In this document: positions 39,541 to 51,500 of the stretch, piece by piece
Layout of the letters: each line of letters begins with the position of its first letter
Numbering within the stretch: position 1 is the stretch's first letter
NCBI GenBank assembly: GCA_009741485.1
Contig: CM019236.1
Coordinates: 45,117,583 to 45,181,582, forward strand
Direction: 5' to 3'
Length of the DNA: 64,000 bases
Source of the DNA: Malurus cyaneus samueli
Taxonomy: Eukaryota > Chordata > Aves > Passeriformes > Maluridae
Notes under the pieces: generated by a model
The model's input: the letters and a program-made list of their open reading frames with translations, nothing else
Databases searched by the model: none
Told to the model about the DNA's origin: nothing
Made by a program: the position numbers and the translations under genes

Positions 39541-39917
39541 TCAGCCTGGAGAAGAGAAAGCTCCAGAGACACTTCATTGCAAATTTCCATACTTTAAGGG
39601 GGCTTATAAAAAGAAGGGAGATTAACTTTTTATACAGGCATGTAGTGACAGGACAAGGGCAATATTTTTAAGCGGAAGGAGGATGGGTTTAGGTTAGATT
39701 TTAGGAAGAAACTCTTTCCTCAGGTGTGGTGAAGCTCCTCGAATAGATTGCCCAGAGAAGCTGCAAATGCTCCATCCCTGGAAGTGTTAGAGGGAAGATT
39801 GGATGGAGCTCTGATCTAGTGGAAGGTGTCCCTGCCTATGGCAGAGAGCTTGGAACTAGATCATCTTTAAGGTCCTTTCCAACTCGAAACATTCAACAAT
39901 TCCATGATTCTGTGATA
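39541..39917 (+). mobile_element. CR1 LINE 3' end (sense)
   Basis: Begins inside the end of ORF2 (cagcctggagaagagaaag) and runs through the 3' UTR signature (ggttagattttaggaagaaa, then ctctttcct, ccctggaagtgttag, ggtcctttccaactcgaaac). It ends with tccatgattctgtgat, the CR1 terminal repeat. It is 5'-truncated and decayed, a typical old avian CR1 insertion. Confidence 0.92.
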
Positions 39918-41028
39918 ATAATACAATAAAATTTTACCAGGTAGAGGTTCTGCATATCTGTCAACCAGTAGCCTCTTTTAAATGATCATGTGAATATCTT
40001 TGTCTGGCAGTGTCACAACTAGACAATTCCCTCTAAATCCTCTTTTCTTAGAAACATAATCCCAAATTTCTTTATTTGCAGAACTACTGTCAGTAACTCT
40101 TTGCAAGATGCACTGACCACCAGAGAAATTCATCCTTATTCGTGCTTCCATCCTGAATGATAAGGATTGGGTCAGAACCTTGGCCCAATGCAGATATAGT
40201 TTTGTTTATGCCTGTTCCAAGACATGTTCTTAGAACACAGAGGTAGGAACTGCACAGGGAACAACTCTTACACGGAGCAAGACTTTCTCATTTTATCTAC
40301 AGGTATTTTCTTTTCATGTGATGGAAGCCATCGGACATTCATTAGAAACCCCTTGTCCAAACATCACCCGCATTTCTTTACAAAACATCTGAAGACTAGG
40401 ACATCTTATAAACCTAAGTTATTCTAAAGAGACAGTTTTGACCTGGCCTTGGGGTTGAGGCATCAAAACTGCCTTCTCCCTCCACACATCAGTCCCTAAT
40501 AGTTAATGTATGAAAACTTTCTATATTTCAGATTAATCCCATGTGAGTTGTGGAAGCCTAAATATGAAAAGCAGACTAGTTTTTCTCAAGTCCCATGTTT
40601 TTCCCCAACACAATAAAGCTTTGGAATCAATACAGAAGACAGTTGCACCGTATCTCTCAGTAACTCACTGAGTTATAACTCTTCTCACAAACCACAAATG
40701 CAAGCTTGGAAAGCATCCTCAAAGGAACAAGGAAACCTCTAACACTTAATATAATGTGAGTGTTTAACAGACAATGAGAAAAATAGGTATATTTCTCCCC
40801 TCACCTTCACTCTCTATTTCAACTTCGCAGGGCTCTGCTGTGTGGGAGGTACTATTAAACAGGGACAGAACTTGAGGGAGAGTGCACAAAGTTAGAAATT
40901 TTATTACGGCAAAGCAGTTCACTGGTTCTATCCAGTAACTAGTCACAGGTCAGCTGAAAATAGTTGTTCTCCACTGGGCACTACAAGCTGACCAGTGGTG
41001 TGTGGAAAGCCAGATGCCAGATGCCTAC
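39918..41028. other. Intron sequence immediately 3' of the CPLX1 exon
   Basis: Noncoding sequence downstream of the exon on the minus strand. No further complexin exon, repeat family or strong structural signal was recognised. Assignment to the intron follows from the splice donor at 41028. Confidence 0.6.
41021..41028 (-). promoter_or_regulatory. CPLX1 5' splice donor
   Basis: The minus strand reads GACAAG|gtaggcat, a good match to the vertebrate donor consensus (AAG|gtagg). It leaves the frame at phase 0 after Lys69. This is where complexin-1 should continue with Tyr70, which is consistent with a normal coding junction. The open frame continues past the donor for a few non-complexin residues before a stop, which confirms the boundary. 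Confidence 0.85.
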
Positions 41029-41204
41029 CTTGTCTCGAATGCCTTGTCTCATAACTTCTCTTTCAGCCTCCATCTTGGCATATTTGGCTTTCCTCTCTTC
41101 CTCTTGTTGCCGCAGGGCTTCCTGTCGTTCCTCTTCTTTCTTAGCAGCATCTGGGTCTTTCTCCTCATCCCCACCCAGCATCTTTCCCATGTCTTTGGTC
41201 GCCC
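41029..41204 (-). CDS. CPLX1: Complexin-1 internal coding exon (partial gene)
   Basis: Complexin-1 is a small cytosolic presynaptic protein that binds the assembled SNARE complex, clamping and then promoting synchronous vesicle fusion. The 176-base exon gives two bases completing a Gly codon plus 58 codons, equivalent to residues 12-69 of the roughly 134-residue protein. It opens with [20 protein letters not shown], runs through the charged accessory helix (about 26-47) and covers nearly all of the central SNARE-binding helix (48-70), ending QGIRDK. The known SNARE-contact residues R48, Y52, R59, R63 and K69 are all present; Y70 would lie in the next exon. DPDAAKK, KYAKM and RQGIRDK fit CPLX1 better than CPLX2. 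On the minus strand the exon has a pyrimidine-rich acceptor ending tctctag and a donor AAG|gtaggc, with a phase 1 intron before it and a phase 0 intron after it. Position 44 is Gln where I recall Ala in mammals. The first and last coding exons were not found in the window. Confidence 0.95.
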
Positions 41205-41237
41205 CTAGAGAAAGCACAAGAGAAAATCAGCACTGTA
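41205..41237 (-). promoter_or_regulatory. CPLX1 3' splice acceptor with candidate branch point
   Basis: Read on the minus strand, a pyrimidine-rich stretch (ttttctcttgtgctttctct) leads into the AG at 41206-41205, directly before the complexin frame. A tgctgat motif at 41232-41226 places a candidate branch-point A about 23 bases upstream of the exon, slightly closer than the usual 18-40 base midpoint but plausible. The branch point is inference from motif and spacing. Confidence 0.7.
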
Positions 41238-44200
41238 AGAATGTGGCAAAAACCCTCAGGATGTGTGGTCTCTAGTTCCCGATGCTCAAGGCCATCTGTC
41301 ATTCCCTCTGCACCAGGAAAGGCTTCTTCTTTAACTGAGGAGGCAGCACACTCTCCCCCAAGGCAGGAGGTGGGCAAAGCATTCGACCTGATGAGATAAA
41401 TTACCTGGCACCAGCAGGAGAAGCACAGCAGCAAAAGGAAGAGACTGAATCTGTAGACTTGCATGATGGCAGCACAGTTTTTTTTTCCAGTCCTGAAAGG
41501 GACAAGCTGCCATCCAGACTATTTTTTTCACTTTATCAGCTCAGCCAAGTGACAGAAGATTGATTTTGAAGGATCTTTAATATAATAGGCAGGTAATACA
41601 TCCAGAACAAAATGACACCAGGGCTCGGAAAGGAAATCTTGATTGCCGGGATGAGTAATCACAGTCTTAATTGTTGTCAGAAATTACACATCCCATGACA
41701 GGTAGGACCACACAGCATTAGCAAACAGTTGGAGTTGATGAATTCTAGGCTCCTACTGTGGACCAGAAAGAAGCAGCAGCTCTGCATGTCTCTTATCTGT
41801 TCTTGGATACCACAGCCTGTAATGCTTAGTACCTAGGTGGGATCCAGGCTTTGTCTTGCCTTTTTTCTGCTGCTGAATACACATAGTTCCCAAATTTTCA
41901 GTCCCTGTGTATTCCTGACCCAGTTCTTTGTTGCTGTGCAAAGCCCTTGCAGAACCATGGAAATGAGGAGGAGCCTCAAATGCATGCCCCTCTATTCCCA
42001 CAGGGCTGCATAAACCCACTTACCCTGCATTTCAGAGACATTTTTATTAGCAAATGACTGTCAATCATGCAGCCAGAGAGGCAAACAGTTGTTGAGGGAA
42101 GGGGGAGAGCATTTACTCTGATACAGCATCAGCAGGGCTGGAGGGCTGCAGCAGGATCAAGCCTGATTACACGGATGAAGTGAAGGCACATATCCTTTGG
42201 AAGCAGTGTTGGATTTTATAGTAGGAAAACACTCTGTATCTTTTACTAAATGAGGTTCCTTCACCCCGGAAAAGCACTGTAGGTCCTTAGATGCTGAGTC
42301 AGGACAGCTCCACATTGGCTCATTGCTGGCTGAGCTGTAACTGAGTTAATCTGAGACAGCCTCGTTCTAACAGTCACAAATACACATATACAACATCTCT
42401 TGTTTTGCATAAAGCAAAGCTTTCTTGCCTTTACAGAGGTTTGGATTGGAAGGACACATTATCAAAGTCCTTCTAAATAATTGTTTGTTGGCCTTATCAT
42501 GGGCTAAGTGAAGGAAAGAGGTTTTCCTAACCCCAGATAATCGACTCTTCTAAATTAGTCCTCAGTGTGTCAACACTGCTGGAGGACTGTATTTGCTCTT
42601 GCTTTCCCCATTGGTTCTTGAGATATAGATATGTGAAACCTTGGTTCTTCAGGGGAGAAACATCGTCAATCTGGCAGAATGATTCCTCCTGAATTGCCCT
42701 AGTGATGGCAGTTAACAGGTTAACTATCATTTCTAGTAACCACCAAGGAATTTGTAAAGAGGTAAACAGATCCCTTTTTTCTCCACATGTCTTTTCCAGG
42801 TTGCATGTTTTCTCAGAGCTCTAAACTGAAAGCAACCCTGAATCAAAAACAATCCTCCAATCCCCCAAAATGACAGAGAAATGCCCCTTTTACATTTCCC
42901 ATGGAGAAGCATGGGGAAACTGGTAATTGTAAGCCTTACAAGACCTGGTTGTAATACGCAGGAGGGTTTTTTGGCCAGGTGGGAAATAACAACTATAACC
43001 ATGACTGTGTCCATTCAACTGCCTAACCACAAACCTCTTGACATTTCCATTGTTAGGAAATCTGTGGCTTGAAACAAAAAGACACCTAGGGACCCCGAAC
43101 AAACCCGACCTGGGAAATTCGTGGTCCCTGTCTATTGCCAGACTTCCTCTAGTACCATTTTGCATCCTTCATCACAGGACCAGAGTAGAACAGAAGAAAC
43201 TCTTGCATATTGATAGCAAATCTACCCAGACCATCTGGTGATTTCTTTCCTGTAAGCCAAGGAAGGCTAACTGAAATTGCAAGCAAGCTAAAATTTCATA
43301 GCAAGTGGAAAGGAAACACAGTCAGTTGGGTCACACATCGCTACTGCGGAACCTCTCTAAGCAGCCTTATTGGGCATACATCATTGATCATACCTCTCAC
43401 TAACACCCTTAATTTATAGGTTACCCTCAACAGATTTCTCCATTGATGATCAAACTTAGGTTCAATAATCTTTCAAGTTTTTCTCTTTTTAGCTTCTCTC
43501 CAGTTAGAGCTACCCAGACAGTATAATACTCCAGTTACTTAGGAAACAGAGTTCAGCAGCAGAAAGAGATTATTTTTTCCCTCTAAGCACTACTTCCAGG
43601 CTATCATTAAGTTACAGTGTCAGCTCAGCTCATCATGTAAGAAGTGAAATTGCATAACTTTCTTTTATTTCTTAGACAAGACCAAGATTTAAAATATTTT
43701 AGGCATTTGGTTCTGCAGCCATTTAGCATATGGGACACTTGAAAGGACAAGAATGTAGTTTCAGGATCCTCACAGACTCTCTTAATTCACCTCTGATTTC
43801 AAAGTCACCTTCTAAATGTGCAAAATGCTGCTCAGAGATATCACTGTTAACTAATTGGAAGGAAATGTATTATGAGAACAAAAATTTTACACTATATTTT
43901 AACTAAGGACTCCTGTGTAACTTCTGGGAAAGAAAAGCTTTTTTTTTTTTTTCATCTCCTTTGTTCTTCATCCTAAACTGTAGACTTTATTGTTAACACT
44001 GCCTGGATAACAGTTGATTTTAGCAGCTCAGCAGCGAGGATCCTGGAGAATTCATCCACGTGCCACTGAGGTGCTGCAGTTGTGGGCAGAAGCAGAAGGA
44101 AAGAGCAGTTCTGTCCTTCAGCCTGCATTTGAAGCTTCCAAGGAAACCAGGGAAGGACACCCTTATTGAATGTGTTCATATGATAAGCCTGGGGTGTTTT

Positions 44201-44583
44201 GTCTTCCTTTTTGTCCTTTTGTCTTTCACAGCCCTACAGTGACCTACACCTTGACACAAAGATTGCCACAGAATTCACTAATCAGTAAAGGGTGTCAATC
44301 AACATAATTTCTAACATATTTAAACAAGGTTACAGAAAGAAAACAGAAATGGCTAAAGCTCCAAGGCAACATGTGCAAACTGTCACGTTTCTGGCTACAA
44401 TGAACAGTCCTGCCCTTAAAAGATAAAAAACTTCCATATGGAAAATAATCCCAGAACTGCTGTGTTTGAAAACAAGCAGCATGGCAGCTATCTCAAAGTA
44501 ATAGTCATTCCCTTAATCCATATGGGCTAAATAGCTAAACAATCAGGTGTTAAGCCAAATACCATGGGTGCACTCAGATATAT
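41205..44583. other. Intron sequence 5' of the CPLX1 exon
   Basis: Noncoding on present evidence. A minus-strand frame at 41165-41464 begins with a hydrophobic, signal-peptide-like stretch, but it enters the exon in the wrong frame and is considered chance. The first complexin coding exon was not found. Confidence 0.55.
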
Positions 44584-45103
44584 TGTGCTGGTTTTGGATG
44601 AGATGGAGTTAATTTTCTTCACAGAACAAGTATTGTGTTGCATTTTGGATTTGTCCTGAGTATAGTGATGATAGGGATGTTATTGCAGAGCAGGGTTTGC
44701 ACAGAGACAAGGTCTGTCTGCTTTTTGTACTGCCAAGCTGGCAAGGAACCAGTGTGAATGACAGATTGGGAGGGGACACAGCCAGGATGGGTAACCCAAA
44801 CAGACCAAAGGGATATTCCAGACCAGTATTTAAAGCTGAGTGCAAGAAGGATGAAGGAGGGGACATTTGAGTAATGTCATTTGATTTACCAAGTCACCTT
44901 GAGGTGTGATGGGATCCTGCTGTCCTGGAGATACAAAACACCTGCCTACCCATGGGAATTAATTTGTTGTTTTACTTTGCTTCTATGTGCAGATTTTGCT
45001 TTCCCTATTAAACTATCTTTATCTCAAACCCATAAATTTTCTGGCTGGTGGGGAAGTGAGTGAGCAGTTGCCTGGTGCTTGGTTGCTGGCTGGGGTTAAA
45101 ACA
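44584..45103 (+). mobile_element. ERVL-type solo LTR
   Basis: About 520 bases starting tgtgctggttttggatgaga and ending gctggggttaaaaca, the termini of a common avian ERVL LTR family. Internal family signatures include gagttaattttcttcacag, ttgggaggggacacagcc and gaccaaagggatattccag. An attaaa signal near 45007 lies about 100 bases from the 3' end, as expected for R/U5. No gag, pol or env remnant adjoins it, so it is a solo LTR. Flanking 5-mers (tatat left, gactc right) do not match, so target-site duplication is lost or the edges are decayed. Confidence 0.85.
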
Positions 45104-47720
45104 GACTCAGACCTTGTGCAGCTCTGTGAGACCTCACAAGTGTAAATGGCACCTGAGAGTGACTGAAGTTAATTTTGCAAGGAAAATGGTGGAGAGTACA
45201 TGCCCAAACATATCCTGCATCCGAACTGAAGAAAAGTAAGTTCTTAAAAGCCAGACTTCTGTTACAAGAGCACTACCATCTATGATCAAAGCCCTCAAAA
45301 ACTGACATTAGTCCAGCTCTCACACAGAAAACATAAACTCACAGAATCGACTTGCAGGAACAAGTGAATTTGCTGCTTGATAAAAAAAAAGTGTCTTAAA
45401 TATGGCAGGTGAAGTTGCGTGCTTGCAAAATCTACAGGATTAGGATTGCTAAGGATGTCTTATGGAGAAATAGGAACACCTCAGGCATTCTTAATTAAGT
45501 AAAGAAAGATGGAAATTTGCACACACCATTGTTTCAGGTAAGGTAATTAAGTGAAATCAAAAGAATTTCCTTTGCTCAAATCTCACTTCATATTGTAGAC
45601 AAATGATACCCAAACCATTTCAAATGCTTGCATGTGTGTATACCTAGACTCAGAGGATGGTGCAGAAGTTCTCCCTCTCAATCACAGGTTTCAGAGGAAA
45701 CAGAAAGAAAATGGCATGCGCTGTGGGATTTTACAGTGGGTTTTTTGGGTTTTTTTTTTTTTTTTTTTTTGGAGGTACTATTTGTGGCTGAGCCATATTT
45801 AGATTGAAGAGACAGGACAACTGATTCCTCAGAGTCTCTAAATCACAGCATGACTTCTATCATATCATCCTAACATAAGGAGCTAATCACAGAGTACATT
45901 TCTGGAGCAGTAATAGGTCACTCATTTTTGCAGAATCATTTCAGAATCAGAACTAAGCACATTTTATTGATATCAATGAAGATCATCAAGACCATAATAT
46001 AAAGCTTAAAAACAACCAAAACATCTGCCTTCCTCCTGTTATGGTTTCAATAAAAATGTAACAAGCTCTCAGGAGGGTATTGTGTGACATTTGTAAGCGG
46101 TATTTCCATGAACAAAAGAATGTATTTATATATTAGTACTGCATAACTCCAAAGGAACCATCACAATTTATTAATTAATTGTAACTAATACACCTACTGA
46201 AATGCATTAGTGATTCCTTTCGTAAACAAAGAGCTGATGCTGAGTTCACTTGAGGAGCTCATTTGAGAAATCATAATATCATGGGGAATGCTGTTTTCTG
46301 GTCTTTTTGGTACAGTGGGGATCTCTGATAAGGATCATTAATATTGTATTAAATGAAGAAATTCTCAATGAAATTCAAAGCTCAGAGTAACATGAACATC
46401 TTTCTCTGCTTACTTTTCCAGATTCACTCAGTGCAAGTCTTACACAACTGAGATAGGATGCATTTATATGCATTTGTGCTTCCCAGGACAACCTATGAGT
46501 TGATGTTTATTTCCAGGTTAGTGCGAAGCCTATCTGCTTCAGCATTATCTTTTCTGTGATATCATGGAAAAGATGCTGGGACAATTCCAGTGAGGTTCAT
46601 TTAAACATGCCAAGTGATGGAATGTGGGTGATGGCTCCTGCACAAATTATGTAGTGGAAGAACACAAATGGGTAAGAGGAAGGAGTAAAAAAAGGAGCAC
46701 TCAAAGTTTCAGTTCATTTTGTTTATAAATTAACATTACTGAAAAAAGATCTGCTACAGGGGACCTTTGATTCAGCCATTCCACTTCCCAGACTCAGCTG
46801 CCTCTGTCTCTTGTATTTTACCTCATTCTTTCTCTCTCCCTCTGTATCCAAGCCAGACAAACATTGGTATTGCCTAACAAAACCTTTTCTTGCAGGGAAA
46901 CAAACTAGCAAGCTGAGCAAATTCTCTGTGACAGCACCTGAGATAATTAAGGATACTTGGAGGTGTTAAGAACCCCAACTATTTTGAGAAAAATGCTTTT
47001 CTTGCCACTATGGTAATGTTTCATTTCCCTCACAGACATCAAGGCAGACTTTAAAGGCCAGTGTTGAAGGGCTATTTGCCAAGTTGGTATAGAGCCATGT
47101 ACCAAGCACTTTTAATTTTCTAGGAATTATTTTTCCCACATTATTTGGGAACATGTACAAGACCTATGTTTCACTCTGCAGTTGTGTATTAAAGCCTAAA
47201 AGTGAATGAGATAGATGGCCAAGTTAACAGAAAAATGTTTTTCTTTCCTCATAAGCTTCTGGATAACGTTCTTTGGCAGAAAATAGAAAGTATGTTTTGC
47301 AGAGTAAGACCCTGCCAGCCTCATTAAAATAAATTTTTGGCTAAAATCTTAGTCTCTATGTTTTTATCTCTGCAAAGTCTCCATCTCTGCACAGTGACAG
47401 ATCCTCTCCAGCTACAGAGGGCAGCACAGTACTTGCATGCAAACCAACTCCTGGCACATTTCTGCAGCAAATGGATAAACCCTTTTTCTATTGTCTCCTT
47501 CTAGCTTACAACTAGCAATTCATATTTGTGATTTCTTCAGTTAGTATATTATTTATTTCTTTGCATTGATGTTACATCCTTTTAATACAACTTTACCTAA
47601 AACAGCCCAATTCCCTATGCAATTTATGTGGAGACATCATTTCCAGGTGATATTCATTAGATCTGATCTCAGACATGCAGTCACGATATCCTGGACCTTT
47701 GGAGCTCTCCCCTGTTTCTC
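45104..47720. other. Noncoding DNA, probable intron
   Basis: No protein similarity or repeat family was recognised apart from a T-tract at 45750-45770. Small palindromic AT words such as attaattaatt occur near 46170. Confidence 0.45.
45750..45770. repeat. Poly-T tract
   Basis: A run of 21 T residues following ttttttggg. No element body was recognised on either strand. Confidence 0.9.
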
Positions 47721-48500
47721 GTGGTATCATAGAATCATTTAGGTTGGAAAAGATCTTGAAATCATCATGTCCTAAGGTCAACCTAAAACTGCAAAGTCCA
47801 CCACAAACCATGTCCCTAAGTGCCATGTCTACACATATGTTAAATGTCTCCAGGGATGGTGTCCACTTTGTTGTTATGGTCTGTTCCAATGCTTGAGAAT
47901 CCTTCTGAGAGCAAAATATTTCCTCATATCCAAACTAAACCTTCACTGGAACAACCTGAGGCCATTTCATCTTGTCCTGTCCCTTGTTTCCAGGGAGAAG
48001 AGACTCAACACACTTGGTTACACCCTCCTTTCAGTGAGTTATAGAGAGTCATAAGGTCACCCCTGAGCCCCCTTTTCTCCAGGCTGAACAACCCCAGCTC
48101 CCTCAGCTGCTCCTCACAGGATTCATGCTCCAGACCCTTCACTAGCTCCTTTGCCCTTCTCTGGACTCGCTCCAGTGCCACAATGTCCTTCTTGCAGTGG
48201 TGGGCCCAAAACTTGACACAGAGCTCCAGGTGTGGCCTCACAAGTGCTGAACACAAGGGGACATCTCGGTCCTGCTGGCCACTCTATTGCTGACACAGGC
48301 CAGGATGTCACTGACCTTCTTGGCCACCTGGGCACACTCCCAGCTCCTGTCCAGCTGCTGCCAACCAGCATCCCCAGGTCCTTTTCTGGTGGGCAGCATT
48401 TCAGACACTCTGCCCCCGCTCTGCAGCACTGCATGGAGTTGCTGATTGTGCTGACCCACACAAGAGCACAATCTAGCACTTTGCTTGTCGTTTGTTGTCA
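47721..48500 (-). mobile_element. CR1 LINE, 5'-truncated, with ORF2 C-terminus
   Basis: On the minus strand the element runs from about 48500 to its 3' end at 47721, where the plus strand shows tcatagaatcatttagg, the CR1 terminus. The frame 48256-48005 encodes the conserved C-terminal end of the CR1 ORF2 protein (peptides [35 protein letters not shown] and [18 protein letters not shown]). Further upstream coding is frameshifted. With the endonuclease domain and most of the reverse transcriptase missing, it cannot be autonomous. Fairly well preserved, so of moderate age. Confidence 0.95.
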
Positions 48501-51500
48501 GGTATTTTTAATTGCCACTCACGATTTCCATTTCATTACAAACTAGAAACCACGACTGGGGTAATACATATCTGCTATTGAAAAATATCCTGTAGGTGTT
48601 TTTCCAGGTTGCAGCAGGTACTGCATTTTATAATCAGTTTCTGAAGATGTCAAACACTCTTGATGGCCTGTCAGTTGTATCTCATTTGCATGCATTAGAA
48701 TTAGCGTTTTTCTTATCTTGTACTGTGCCACGCACTTTCGATTTAGTACAGTTAATATCTCTGAGGAGTGAAATGTTCACTTCAGTTCATTCATTAGCTT
48801 GCAAACCTCCTCTGCTGCCGATGATGAAAAAAAAATAAAGTACACTTCCTAGTTGAAATCATTAATATTCTCTGATAGACTCATTCATTCTCTTTCTGCT
48901 CTGTGACCTTTCACGAAGCCTACAAGGCAGCAAGAATGATTATTTTCTGAGACACAAGTGTATGCCAAGTAACTATTAATATCATAAAATGACACCATTT
49001 CGCATTGAAAACTACAAGATGGTGGCACATTATGAAATGATTGAGACAAACAATCAAATACAACACAAATGTGCAAAGACAGAAGCTTCAGAAAGGTTGC
49101 CAGCTATCTCTGACCTGGACAGGGTAAGGCTTTGCAGAAGAAAGGAACCTAGTTTGAGTTCTGTGTGTAAACACATCTCACATTCCACACAAGGCTGGTT
49201 TCATTTTCATCTGATTGCATTATTCTGCAACACTCACATCATGGTGAAGCACAGGCCATTAGGATAAGCTAATACTTCAGTATTACTTCAGTCACTCATA
49301 AAAGTAATAATTGCATTGATTGGAAATAGATTGTCTGGAAATACAGTGTGTTCACCTGAGCAAGTCCTGTTGAAGATGAAAACAGAAAACTGGACCAAAT
49401 AGAATTTTCAACATTGTTTATATCCCAGTTTTGTTACACAAGGTTTTACTTCAGCGTGGATATGTGTTTAAGTAGCACACCTGTAATTCCAAACTTGTCA
49501 TAGAAGGGCACACCTGATGACAAACGTGCAAAGACAGTGGGAACAGTGCCGATGTGTCTGGGTCAGCCTGACCCAAAAATGTGCCTTGGGCTGGGGACAA
49601 GCATCAGACAAATGCAGCCAGTGATCTGGCTCAGATCACTCCAAAGGTAGAAGTTAAGCTTTCACTCACACATATTTCACACAGAGTTTTTAACAAACAG
49701 GTACCATGAAGCAGCATCCTCCCTTCCCCACTCCACGCTGATGCCTGTGTCCACTGCAGAAGAGCACTTTGTTCTTTTGACCAACACACACAGCAGGCAG
49801 GTTTCTGAGACTCCTTTTACCCACCTCCTGACAGACAAATCCTGCTGCAAGGCAGCAAGAGGAAAAAGCAAAAAGCTGGAAACAAAAGCAATCATCAGTC
49901 TTCAGCACCCAGCACTGAGAGAACATTCAACCACTGTGCTCCCACTGGCTACAGGCGGCTTGCACAGGAGGAGAGATGAAAATTGTGCAGGCATGATGGG
50001 GAGTGATTCTGGGGCACCAGACTGAGCTGCCAGATGAAGAGTGCAAACCTGAGTTCTGTCTTGGAGGGATCATTACTACTCTAAGATACCTGGAAGGCCA
50101 GAGTTTTTCACTTCTGCTGCCAAGTCTGTGCAACCCCAGTTAAAAAGCACTCTGCCTTGCTTCCAGGCACATTGTAAAAATATGTTTCCAGACACAATAC
50201 ATGAAAATAGCTATCAATGCTATCAATTCTTTTGAACTATTAGACAAATCCTTTCCCTAGAAGACAAGTGATGCCTTTATTATTTGATAAGGGATTAAGA
50301 GACAGGTTAAGATTAAGAAGATTTACAGCAATAAAGATAATGTAAATTTCTATTACTGCCTCTCTTCCAGAGCTGCTGCATGCACTTTTGGGAGGCACTC
50401 CCATTTCTCCTCAGGAATGGGATGTTGATCTTCATTATTTGTAAAGCCTCCGGATGCAGGCAATTTCGAGGCAGATCTACAACTGGGAGGGTACAGTCCT
50501 ATTTTCAGAGGAACGCTCCATGCAATCCCACAACCACAAAGCAGGAACAACTTCCTGTATAACATAAATGCAGTGGCTAATGCTCCTGTTTTGATTAATA
50601 ATTCCTGGCAAATGCTTGTCTTGTCCTCCCTATGATCCAGCTAGGCTGTAGATGAAAATGGTTTCTGCGCAGGTTCCCTTCCTAGTCCATGGAGGTCTAT
50701 TCCTCTAGTCACAGATCTTGGGATGAGATTCTTCAGGCCAGGTGGAAGCACCTACTTTAGGAGGAGAATTCTCTGCACTTGCTTGATATCTACTGATGAG
50801 GAGTGAACATAGGCATTTTGTTCACATGAGCCCAGCTGCACTGCAGCATTCTGGCATTAGTCACATGCAGCTTGTAGTTCCAGCAGAAAGGAAAAAAAGA
50901 GCTTGAAAGCAGATATGCTTGCCACAATATTTATTTGCCTGTGATTTATGATTGTTCCAGTCCTGCTTTCCTGCTTCAGGGAAATTATTCACTTTGGCAC
51001 AGAAAGAACAGCTGAATAAAAAAAATAAAAACTGCTAACTGTGTAAATCTCTGCTGCTCTAACAGATTTCCTAAATTCATCCTGGTGACAGATTCCAGAC
51101 CTTCTCTGTTGCCTTGGAAAATGATGGTCTTCGCCATGGTTTCTGACTGACAAGGATGATGAGTCTATCCAGAAAGCCCAGAAACATCAGTCTGAATGAT
51201 AATCCTCCTGACTGGAATCTTCCTGTTGCTTTAAAGAAAGGCTAACAGAGACTGAAGCGACACCACACAGCAACTTTGGTGACATGTTTAGGACACACAT
51301 GGAATGTTTCTCAATCAGCAGCAGGCCCAAACCTATCAAAAGGCAGCTGTGAGACCAGGAAAGTCAGAAGAACATGACATCTTTTTCTGGTGGAAAGCAA
51401 GTCATCTATCTCTGCTGCCCTGGAGGGGCATTAAATGCTGCTCCCTATGTGGATTTCTGAGTTCCAAATTACTCATGTTTTACATGGGGCAGGGGACCTT

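Noticed and set aside
41029..41204. Assignment of the exon to CPLX2
   Set aside because: Diagnostic stretches ([19 protein letters not shown]) agree with CPLX1; CPLX2 differs at these points as I recall it.
41165..41464. Minus-strand 99-codon frame with a signal-peptide-like start, overlapping the CPLX1 exon
   Set aside because: It enters the exon in a different frame from complexin, stops soon after, and lies over a clear splice acceptor. It is probably chance in intron sequence.
48005..48256. Intact-looking 83-codon minus-strand protein
   Set aside because: It is the C-terminal end of CR1 ORF2, not a host gene.
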